A DNA stretch of 64,000 bases from Hydractinia symbiolongicarpus. Its lineage: Eukaryota > Cnidaria > Hydrozoa > Anthoathecata > Hydractiniidae. Shown here piece by piece: positions 12,601-24,600 of this stretch. The position numbers and the translations under genes were made by a program. The first letter of the stretch is position 1. Each line of letters begins with the position of its first letter. The stretch covers positions 5,826,001 to 5,890,000 of the forward strand of contig NC_079889.1 in the NCBI RefSeq assembly GCF_029227915.1, in the 5' to 3' direction. The notes beneath the pieces are model-generated. The model searched no databases and was not told the DNA's origin. It was given only the letters and a program-made list of their open reading frames with translations.

Positions 12601-15600
12601 GTGTATGAAGAAATGCGTGGACAGTGTAACATAGAGTTTTCAACAACTGCAGCTGAAAGTCCTTGGTTAAATAGACTATGTGAATGACACAATAGTATGA
12701 TTAAGGAAGTGCTGAGAAAAATTATTGAAGACATAAAATATACACACAATCGCACACTATTCTATATAAGTGCAAAGAATTCTTTATCAAACTATAAGGG
12801 ATTCTCACCAAATCAACTTGTTTATGGTAAAAATCACGACCATCCCTGCATCCTCACTGATCATTTACCAGCTATGAATGACACAGTTTCAAGCAAAACC
12901 GTGGCCCATAACCTTGCTGTAATGCATGCATCACGAAGAGCCTTTATAGCAGCAGAGTCTTCTGAGCATATACGAAGAGCATTAAGGCATAATGTTCAGT
13001 GTTACAATGATGAGCGATATATCAATGGAGATAGAGTTTTCTATAAGAGAAAAGACAGTGAAAAATGGCATGGACCAGGCACTGTAATTGCACAGGAGAA
13101 TAAGCAAGTCCTTGTAAAACATGGTGGAAGTTATGTTAGAGTACACATGTGTCGCTTGCAGAAGTTGGACCAAGTTTTGCATTCACAAAAACCTTTACAA
13201 GACACAGAAAGGAGTACTGAAGTGACAACTACACAAGTGAACAATTGCATTCTGCTTGAACGCGATGATGTTTTTGGTGAATATGTTGGTGCAGATGATT
13301 TTGATAGTAACAATACAGAAGACCCAGAAAATGAGAAAACAATAATTTACAAACAACAAAAGAAACAACATCAGACCGTGCCTTAATGAATGAAACAATA
13401 ACACACAAGATATCAACAAATGAAATCACAACCAATCGAAATGTTAGCAATTCGTCAACAGTCCAAGGAAGACCAAAGTTGAAGACAAAAATCATTTACA
13501 AGCTAACTCCCGACAGTGAATGGACAAGGGGATTAGTCCACAGCAGAGCAGGATAAGTGAGCAGAAAAGAAGAAGGCAGACAGTATGGTAGCTGTTTAAA
13601 TGTCCAAAATGAAGACACAGATGAAATAAATTGGTTAGATTTCAAAAGATGTGTGGGTGACTGGCAACCTGTTGTTGAGACAAACGAGACTGAAGAAGTA
13701 ATATTATCGACTCAAGCAACTGTTACAGATGAGGTCCTAAATGCAAAGTATAAAAAATTAGCTAATTGGGAAGACAACAAAGTTTTCTCCACTGTAGAAG
13801 ATAAGGATCAATCTGCAATATCCACAAGATGGTTGGTCGCAACAAAAAATATAGAGGGATACAAAACAGTTAAAGCTCGTTTGGTCATAATAGGTTTCGA
13901 AGAAGAAGAGGTCAAAAATCTGACTAAGGACTCCCCAACTTTTTCAAAAGAAAGTCTTCGCATTGTACTCACGATGTTAGTAACCTATGAATGGGAATGT
14001 CACACCTTAGATGTTAAGACGCATTTCTTCAAGGCAACCAGATTGACAGAGAGGTTATCATAAAGCCCCCAAAGGAAGCAAATACAGCAGGTGTGTTTTG
14101 GAAACTAAATAAAGTTGTATACGGCCTTGCTGATGCTTTAAGAGCTTGGTATCTACCTGTGAAGGAAGAGCTAATCGGTTTGGGGTTGAGAATGTCTTTA
14201 TTTGATGAAACATTATTTTATTGGATTCAAGATGATTGCTGCCAAGGACTGATTGAGATACATGTTGATGATTTTCTATTAGGAGGATCCCATGATTTTC
14301 AAGTGAAGGTCATTTCGCCTATCAGAGAAACTTTTCTCATTGGATCTGAAGATTACTCCAATTTCAAATATGTTGGTGTCAGTATACAACAATCTAATGG
14401 TTCTATTAATTATGACCAAAAAAACTGTGTGGCAGGTATGAAACTGGTCAAGATTTAAAACACAACAGACAGACATCAACAACTATCACATGAAGAACAA
14501 TCAAACTTCTGATGCATATACCGGCAACTAAACTGCATGTCATCGCTATCAAGGCCTGACATTTCTTTTGAAGTGTGCCAGCTAAGCACAAAACTAAACT
14601 GTGCAGTAGTTAATGATGTCATGAGAGTCAATAATGTGGTAAAGAAGTTGAAATTGGATCCCAACATTTCCTTGAAATTTTGGAAGCTTAAGCTTCCATT
14701 ACAACTGATCTTATATTCTGATGCTTCATTTGGGAACCTTCAAGATTGCAGCTCTCAAATTTTTATTTTCCTGAAAGGTGTTGAGAATCTTATGGCACCT
14801 ATCACATGGCAGTCTAAAAATACTAAGAGAGTTGCGCGTAGCACTCTTGCTGCTGAGACACTAGCTCTTGTTAATGGTATTGATACATGCATATGGGTGA
14901 AGAATGTGATAAATGAAGTGTTGAATACTAATCTAGAAGGCATCTTATGTCATACAGATAACAAATCATTGTTCGAAGCTGCCCATCCAACAAAGTCTTT
15001 GGAAGACAAACAGTTAAGGGTTGATATGGCTTCCCTTAGACAGAGTATCAATCGGAGAGAGATTGAATTAAAGTGGATTTCTACCAAACATCAGTTAGCA
15101 GACGTGTTAACAAAACAAGGAGCGAGTAGCACACTCTTAATGAATGTGCTACAGAAGGGTCATGAGGAATAATAGTGACCTTTTTAATGTCGAGTTATGA
15201 AAATTTGAATATTGTGTTCAAAAATTAAAGTTTTTTTGAGTTTTTATCTTTTAGAACTTTTATGTTTAAATTCCACACAAGTAATCACACGAAGAAAGAG
15301 AGATACATGTAGTGATGACTTAACCAAGACTAGTACAGTAGAGGGTTTTGGTGAAGAGCCAGTTTTGCCCCAAGACCACTGTACTAAGCGAGTAGGAGTC
15401 GCCATAAATTCCTCTCACATTCGAATAACCAACTGAACGCCAAACAGAAAGAAAATAGAGGGAGATTTTTTATCTTCCATCTAGGCGATTACTAATAAGA
15501 ATCACTTGGTGGTGGGGTTTTAATTGTGTTGAACCAGTATCATTGGTAATTCGTTGTGTTTAGTTAAAGTGGTGTTCCATAGTGTTGAGTTGAATCAATC

Positions 15601-18600
15601 ACACTAATTTAGCGTTGCGTTATAATACAAAAAGAATTATTGTGAAGATAACCTACAGGTTAGTCTTATATATATTCCAAATTAACAGATATTCCGTATT
15701 TTTTCTTTTGCTTTACATATTTTTTTCCAATGTGGACAAGACCCTTCATTTTTTCAAATTTCAAAAGGACGAAAAAAGTAAGAAATTATTCATTCGAAAC
15801 TCACCTCTTGGTGACGGGGGTAAAACTAACATTTGTTTTTTTGATAAATACATTTATTTCCTTGAGACATATATGATGGAATATGAACAATGGCGTAAAA
15901 TGGAAAACATATTTCAAAATGGAGAATGTGATCGGAAGCATGGAGGGGAAGATTTGAAAATCAGAAAAACAACATTACAGCTTGGAAGTTTTATTCTTCA
16001 ACTTTTAACTTGAAATTCAGAAATAGTAAGATTTGATTTCTCAATTAACTGAATACTTGATATAAGCAGTCACTACCTTCAAGGAAGAGATCAATTACGT
16101 AATTTTTAAATAATATTAATTACGCATAAAATATGGATCACTAAAGAAAACTAATTATGCTAAATGCAAACCTGGGTCTGTCTTCTGGGGCTTTCTTCAT
16201 CATGCTGTTTGCTAACATGTGAACGTCACTTGAGTAGTGTGGTGGTAGCTCCTTAAAATTTGTGTGAAACGTTATAAATTATCTATGCTAGGTATGAACA
16301 TGGTGTTAAAAATAAATTCACTTGCCTTGACATCTTCCTTTACGATCTTATAGTACAGGGTAACAAGGTTTGATGCTTCAAACGGGTATGATAATGAGCA
16401 AATTTCAAAAAGTAAACTGCCTAAAGCCTAAAATATGGAAAAACAGACCATTTTAAATTTTGTAAAAAATTATAAAAAGACTTTTAATCAACTTTTTAAG
16501 CTCTATAATATAAGTCCAACATCATTTTACATCTCGGGTTCCCTTTAAGAACTACCCTTCTAAGATGTTCTAATGGATGGATGGAAAAGTTATTCTGCTG
16601 AAAATATATGTACCAAATGATTAATTTAGTTTTACCCATATGTCAGCTTTAGAACTATACGGCAAATCTTGACAAACTTCAGGGCTAAGATAACAAGGTG
16701 TGCCAATACAAGTTTGAGCAAGATCAAGAGTGTTTTCCATTACTTTTGCAATGCCAAAATCTCCTATAAAAACAACAAAATGTCCTATATAATAACAAAA
16801 AATAAGTAACTGCATTTTAAAATTAATAGTTAAAAGGAGTTGTAACAAGGATTAAAAGTACAACAAGGAAGTAAATGGGGACAAAAAGAAGGAAAGGGAA
16901 GCAAAGGCAGAAAAAAGGATATAAAAAATTGATAGAACATTTAAAAAAAGATACAAAGTTGGAATTAAGTTAAAGAATTTAAAAGAAAATAGAATAGCTA
17001 CGTTTGACATAAATGTCTCAAAAATCTTAGTTAACCGTGTTATTAAATGGAAAGTGCTTTATATAATAAGTATAATAAAACTCGTCTTATAAATAAATAC
17101 ACTCATTAAAACAAAAAAATAAGAACTTATCTACACTCTAATTACACAAACTAAGAATTTGTGAAGCAGTCACCAGGGCCAGAAAAGCGGGCTTGAAAAG
17201 GTGTCAATTTTTCAATAATTACAAAAGAGAAATCTATTTCTATATGTGTTCCTTTAATTAAAATCATTAACTGCTAAACAAAAGACAATTTAGGATAAAA
17301 ACTCAAAGCACTTATTATACAATTATTAAATCCTCAGGCCTAACTGAAAAACGGTCTTGCTAAGCATCTTTTTCGCTATTCCTTTTTTGTTGTCTGGTGT
17401 GATGTCAAAACATTTAAAGACAATTTCATGGCTTGCTGTAAGTTGTTCATTTGTGTCACCTGTTACAATGAACAAAACAATAGATAATACAACTTAATAT
17501 TCTGGCAGACACATAATATTACACACATCACAATTCACTATCAGTCTGTAACAAGTACCTCACATTTGCACTGGCCACACTAGGATACTTGCTCCAGAGT
17601 TTTCATTATCACTGGCACCACTTTTCTGGGAGCGTTGTTTAGGATTAAGCAATTCATCAACAATACGCTTTAACATGACTTAACAGAGTATCCCTTTTAT
17701 GCATTATCACTACTTTTCTTTGTCAGACATGTCATTTTGAAATGCTACAACAACGATATTTCTACAGGATATACCTATACCTACATACCTGTGTATTTTC
17801 GACAGGAATTAGAGTGGGAATGAATTTGATAATGTGGCAACTAAATCAAAGAAAGTTGGATTTTTGTAGCCGTCAGGCAGTGTAAGCAGCATATTTAACA
17901 AATGCATATGCATTAGGAGGTGAAGAATCCAATATCGAAAGAAATGAATAAATATGTGGTGGGTCTACAAATTGCTTGTAACTGGACTCTTATAAGCATA
18001 GTAAAGAATACCATTGACTAAAATAGTTTTTAAGAATGCTTTCACAAGATATTAAAAAAGGCCTAGCTAGTGGAACATAGTTTGGATTTAAATATGTACA
18101 ATGTTCAAAATAATCCACACGATTTATTTATCTTATCATCACTTACATCTTTCCCATTAAGTTCTGCAATACTAGCAATCATCTCGATGCAGATCAGAAC
18201 AGCTTAAAGTCATAAAAAAGTTGGTAGACAAAGTTGTTTTACCAATACTTCAAACAAGAACCTTTTCCAATATGCTGATGTAGCTTTAATATTATTTATA
18301 AGCTGACATGCTTTTGCCTCAGGCAAGCATGTCTGCAGTTAATTGATTTCCACATCCTTTCTGTAATGAAATATTTATTTGACTTCGCAACTTTATATTT
18401 TGTGTCACTGACAAAGAAAAAATATGTATTACTGTGGAAAGTTTATCATTTCTTGAACATGATAGTTTAGTAGGCGACATTTCGGGAGATCCTTCTCCTA
18501 TCATCGGGCAAAGTAAAATGATGATGAGCATGTATTTATATAATTGCAGAGGATCGAAATTCATAAAAATCAACCAATCAGAAACGAGCTGATAATTACA

Positions 18601-21600
18601 TTTAATTACGGTAATTAACATTTTCGGACCTAGATGTAAGTAACTACTTCTTCTGTAGGGCTGGTAACCAAATCTCAGGAAGTTGATACGAGATGCTGTT
18701 TATGTGTTTGTTACGTTCTACACTGTTGATGGTTTCTTTAATCTTTCTGGCCGTTGTTCTGGATTCTCTGTCAATGATTTTCTTCTCATCCCAATTAAAC
18801 TGATGACTTCTGCTCCAGCTGTGGTCCGCAATTTCGTTTTTCTTCACATCTCCGTTTCTCACTGCACACATATGTTCTTGTACTCGTTGCTTAAACTTTC
18901 TTTTTGTTTCGCCTATGTACACTGCATCACAATCTTTACAAGGGATTTCGTAAACAACATTGTTTTGTTCTTCCATGTTTATTTTGTCTTTTGGTTTAGA
19001 CAAAGTGCTTCTTAGGGTGTCTTTAGAGTTGAGAATGCATTTGATCTTGTATTTCTTAAAACTCGACGTATTGGAGTATTGGTGTAGGCCGTTGATGTGT
19101 TCATGGAACTCTTCTAGATGAGATCGTTTGATTATGGCGAATACGTCGTCAACAAATCTTTTCCAAACCTTTGGACGTCTGTCTGATGTGAGTAATGCTG
19201 CTGTCTCGTGTGCTTGCATGTATATTTCTGCGACTACTGATGATGCGAGGCCTCCCATGGCAACTCTGTCTGTTTGAGTGTAGAAGTTCTTATTAAACAG
19301 ATACCATGTTTTGGTTAAAAGAAGTTCGACCAAACGCAGAAAATCCGGAACTGGAATCTTTGTCTTTTCACCGAATGCAACATCGTTTTCGATAATGATG
19401 TTTAAGGTGTCTTTTATGGGAACACTTGTGTAGAGTGATGTGACATCAAATGATACCATGCATTCGTTGTCTGCTATCTTTATTTCTCTGATGTATTCCG
19501 AAAATTCTTTTGAGTTTTTGCTGTAATCACTTACTGTAAATTTGCTGAGGATAGAAGCAACAAATTTTGATAGGTTGTATAACGGTGTTCCAGTGCAGGA
19601 GACTATTGGTCGAATTGGATTTCCCTGTTTATGAATTTTTGGTAGTCCGTAAAATCGCGGTGGTGGTCCGTCACAAGGTTTCAGTCGGTAATACTGCTTA
19701 TCGTTGATGTATTCTTTTCTCTTCAACTCCATTAAGATGTTCCTCGCTTCTCGTTTGATGACTTCTGTAGGATCTTTCTCAACATTTCTCAACATTTGGA
19801 ATAGTAGTGATAAGTAAACTTTCCTGGCTGTTAAATCTGTGTTCATCTAAATAATTCATTATTTGATTGTGGAACAGTTGACTCAGATAGAAAGTTCCTC
19901 CTGTCATTAGTTGTGTAATGGTACAGAGGGTTATTTTTTAAGCAGACGCAAATTTAACTTAATTTAAAACTCTTTACTTTCCGTTCCTTGTGGAAGTACA
20001 TAAGTGATATCGTTTTTATCAGCATTAGGAATTGTCCTTTTGACATTATAACAACTTTTAACAATATTTCGCATATTATGAGGACACATTAAGTAAATTT
20101 GTAGCTTATTAGCAACAGCTTGCTCTGGTATTGTATATTTTTTTAATGTATTTTAATGTATTTTCGCAGGTTGAACAATTTCTGTAGCATCTAAGGTATA
20201 TTTTTCTAAACACAAATTTAAAAACAGAGTGTAAATACAAATTATAACAAACATAGACTTGTCCAAAAAATATCCAAAAAATTACTTATTCTTTTTTATG
20301 TATATTTAATTTAGATCTAGGCACTTTTTGTTTTAATCAAATCCAATTCTTTACAAGTACAGTCAACCTGTATGTAGTCTGTATGTACCTGCAATTTTAA
20401 CTGATACACCTTCAATACAGATTGTGATAGGTAATTCATCAACAGTCAATCTCTGGGTGCTTCCTAATGATTTCAATAATGCACCACCTTGCTCTAATAT
20501 GTAATTTAAATCCCAGTACTTCTATAAAGATAATTTTTTTGCAGGAAAAGCAGATTGACATACATGAGTTAGTAGTACACTATATGCCTACAGATTCTCC
20601 AAATTTGGTGTCATCTTTATGAAAAGATGCCCAAACAACTTTCCTTATACTGAATGTTGGTCCTGGGTAACTTTGTATGCCATCGAAATTACAAAATGTT
20701 GGGTAAGCAAAGCATTATTTTTGAAAGATTTGGTATTACAAACAATGGTCTTACGAAGACAAAACTTATGTGGAAACATTTTTGTGGTATAAAAACTGCC
20801 TTAAGAAGTCATAAGCAGTTTTTATAACAGAATAGCTCTATGCGCTTGTCTTATGATCATACTAGAGATTTTAGTAACAGAAATTAAATGCAAGGTTATT
20901 GTAAATTTTGTTAAATGTTAATAAAGGTTAGGTAAATTAGGTAATTTGTATGTATATAATCTAGTCTAGCTAGTCAGTCTAGTCGCATAAATAAATGCTG
21001 CTAATATAGCTAGGATTGCTAGTAAAATCAATCTGGTAAAATTAATTGTAACTGTCTAATCTATATTAACAAGCTGTGCGAATAACACAGAGAATATGTC
21101 CAATTACAAATTAAAATGTGAAAGCTGAAAGTCAATAATTTGAAAGGCACCATGTAAAGCCGCGGCCTGTCAAATGCATGACGCAAAGCCAATAAACGTT
21201 TAATTTGCAGAATGGAGAAAATAACAGTATAGATAAATTACAAAACCATTTTGAGAAAAATTTACTATGAGTAAGTTAAAAATATCAACTTAAAGAACTT
21301 AAAAATATTTTTTTAGCTAAGCAGGTAAATAAAATAGCATCAGGAAGATTTTTTTTAACCTTTGTTACGAATATATTTTTAAATGGTAAATTTTCCACAT
21401 ACGTAAAAAGAAGTGTGAAAAAAAAGAATTGAGTAATAGCTTGTAAATGATAAGTGAAGTAAAGTAAGGCGCTTGCATATGCAATTATATTAATTTTACC
21501 ACATAGGGTCATTGAAAGGCCTTTGACTAAGATCTGACAATCTTCCATAGGACATCCTATTAATTTTATCCAAATGTTTCTCTAAAAAGCCGTTCTTACT

Positions 21601-24600
21601 GTAAGAACGTCACGTGGTACAACTTTTGATTAAGGGAAAACACAGACGATTCCAGTCAAACAGAACATCTTCTCATCTTAATGGTCACACGCATGTATCA
21701 AACATTATTTTTGGTTAATGCCACCATTATGACTTTTTTAAAAATTTAAAATCATCACTTTCTAGCATTATTGATAAGTAGCTTAGTGCAAAAATCAAGA
21801 AATGAGCTGTGACGAATGCAGATAAGAATGCAAAGAAAACCTATTTTAGGCCATTTTAGGTTTGTTGCCTACCAACCAGATTTCCCCCACATACGGGACC
21901 AAATAATATTTGTAGATAATAATCTGTAGTAACATCTGAAACTATTTATAGAAAAAAGTAACAATTTCCTCAGAGAAGCTAAAGCTACCCCTATTTTTGA
22001 GCCACATTTTGGGTTTTGGGTCCAAAATAGTGTCATTATGATTTTTTTTCAAAAAGAACAAAAATAAAAAAACTATGTGTAAAAAATTAGAAAAAACTAA
22101 TACGCAGACCTAAAGAAAAGTTTCTGCTGTGAAGTATGAACATACAGACCCTTATTCATAGACCACTCTTGTATCGCATGTGACCAATAAACAAATAAAA
22201 CAATGTGTTCATAAAATAACCTTTGGTATAACACATAATTTATCATATTTTATTACTTAATAGTCACAGCATTTCATAAGCGTTCTAAAATGAGCTCACT
22301 GAACTTTTAACTCATTGTAAAACTCAATATACCTAAATTTATGATACATAGTGCAATTTTTTTTTGCAAGAACGACTGTTTTTTAGATACAATTTATTGA
22401 AAACGTTCTTGTCAGTTAAGAGTTGAGTGGTTCATATTCACAGAGTGAAAGCCAGTAAAGTTTCTTACCCAATTTTGCAATATTTTGCTTTGTTAAAAAC
22501 ACGTTTTGAGTTTTGATATCTCTGTGAAGAATCTTTTGAGAGTGGATGTATTGTACAGCCATACATACTTGGACAAACCACTAAAATTAAAAGTTATTAT
22601 TTATTTAGAAAAATTGGTGAGTTGTATTAGAAATTTAACACATAAAAGTCAACCCACCTTAAGGATGGTACCTTCATCAAAATATTTCTTGTTCTAAAGA
22701 AGACAATAAAATTTTTGTATCACACTTTTTTTTAATACAAATCACTTCACATTAACAAACAGATGTTACCTTCTTAGCATCATATATTTTATCATAAATT
22801 GTCCCTCCATCACAATAATCCTGAAAGTAAATTTTGATAATTTCTGAACCGACTTCTCAGGTCACACAGAGAATATTCTACCTGGTTAATATCTGCCTTT
22901 ATTAGGTTCTCAAATCCAAAGTAGGAAAATCTTCATTTTAATCCAGCTAATTCTTATCCACACTTGGCACTAAAGCGAAAGCTGGCATGTAAACAAAAAT
23001 TCCTAATTCAAGTCAGCAAATTTTAACTGTTTGACATGCAAGTGTTTTTAAAAAAGCTATTAAAAGACATTAAACATTAATACAAACCACTGTTTATATA
23101 TGTTAGATATATCAGTATAAGTTAGTTTGCACATCAGTTTAAAGATGATGGGTTGAATGGAACGTGAAATGCTGCATGCTAGGGAGAGAGCATTAAATTG
23201 ATAGCACAGTGGGTAGAGCAATCACCCAGCAAGCGAGAGATCATGGGTTTAAGTCCTGCTTAATCCATCATTTTTGGAGCACTTTGAATAGTAATGCAAA
23301 CTTTTGAGCACATTTTCAAAGGTATTCTTAGAATCAAAAATTAATATAGTTGATCTAGAAGGAGTTTTTTTTGATGATTTTTTGATTCACTATTCACAAT
23401 TTCAACAAATAGCTTACCTTTTTGAATGAAATAAGTTGATCTAATAAAGGAACTTCACAAATTCTGATTGGCTCTTAAGAATTTAGACTCCACTAATTAA
23501 CCCACTCTTGGTGAGATGCTGTTTTACCAAGGCATGTAGGGTTATATTTTTAACCATTCCATTTTTTTATTAGTGTCGTCATACATAATTTTTAGCCCAC
23601 ACTTCTTTAGCTGTCAAGCTCTCGTCTTGCATTTACCTTTTCAAGGTATGCAGATTACACTTGACATATTCGATAAAACCACAAGGGCTTTCTTGTTTCC
23701 TAATAACACTAATGACCACCTATAGTGCAAATTCGTAACTATCTTTACTACCAGTTCATACTGACCTGGACAATTGACAAGTACTCATTTCGAGTGAAGA
23801 AGAAGTGTTGACATGCCACAATGTGAGGATGCTTTAATTTAGATAACAATCTATCAAAAATATATATATATATTTCACATATACAGGCCATAAAACTTTA
23901 GGGATACTGTAAAGGAATTGAGCATGATTTTTTAAAATTTGTTTTTTTAAAAAAAATTCAAGCACACTTTTTTACATTCTTAATCATTTAAAAGTATATT
24001 AAATACATAACTACTAAAACCACTAACCACCCAAAAAGTGCCCAAACCACCCAAAACAAGCCAAAACCACACAAACAAGCCAAAACCAGCAAAGCTTTCA
24101 GAACATTAAAAACATAACATAACCAGCTATAACTAGCTAGCTAGCAATTTATAAGCTAAAGCTAAACACTTTGTAGGAGTAGTGATGTTGCCTCATGCCC
24201 ACGGCATGAGTTTACCTTTTTGATTATTGCAATGCATAAGACGGTGTAAAATTTGTTAAAAGTGCAAATGTTTTAAGTATTTATGCCTATATTGGACAAA
24301 AAATAATATTTTTTATTCTTATCAAGTATATTGGTTATAGAAATTGTTAGTGAGTAGTATGAGCATGAAGACATCTGACCTTTTTTTTAATAAATAATAA
24401 CACTTTTTTAACTCCGGAAAGCCAAGACACATAAAAAACAACGCTAATCTAAAACAAAACGGTAGGTACAGATTGGAAAGCACTGAAAGAGGAAGGATAG
24501 ATGCCAGTTATGTAGGTCAGTTCTACAAGTTTTTCTGGAGCATTGCTATTTCAATATTGGGAATTACGCTGCATTACTTAAAAGTTCTTCTCGTATGTTA

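Larger units (their letters stand above)
8914..15687 (+). mobile_element. Ty1/Copia LTR retrotransposon, full length but decayed
   Basis: Two LTRs (8914-9137 and 15467-15687) differ by about ten substitutions and a 3-bp length change. They are flanked by the 5-bp duplication GATAT (8909-8913 and 15688-15692). A primer binding site and polypurine tract are in place. The order gag, protease, integrase, RT, RNase H is Copia-type. Stops and frameshifts break every domain group, and a 1.7-kb DNA transposon sits in integrase. It lies antisense to the NEK gene, in its long intron. Confidence 0.95.
18420..19950 (-). mobile_element. Penelope-like retroelement, internally deleted
   Basis: A 400-residue minus-strand frame (19846-18644) with PLE reverse transcriptase and a C-terminal GIY-YIG endonuclease, followed downstream by a conserved 3' segment (18430-18600) that recurs inverted at 54740-54900. 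Limits are approximate because no target duplication was found. It lies within the NEK intron, on the same strand as the kinase. Confidence 0.85.
17335..20715 (-). pseudogene. Scattered exon-like pieces of an unrecognised spliced gene nested in the NEK intron
   Basis: On the minus strand, in order: 20705-20590 ([28 protein letters not shown]), 20521-20389 (flanked by AG and [34 protein letters not shown]), 20150-19975 ([35 protein letters not shown] then stop), 17690-17580 ([18 protein letters not shown]) and 17462-17335 ([20 protein letters not shown] then stop). They do not fit the kinase, whose exons on either side join in phase. They look like remains of an element-borne or nested gene, later split by a Penelope-like insertion. 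The pieces may belong to more than one gene. Confidence 0.5.
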
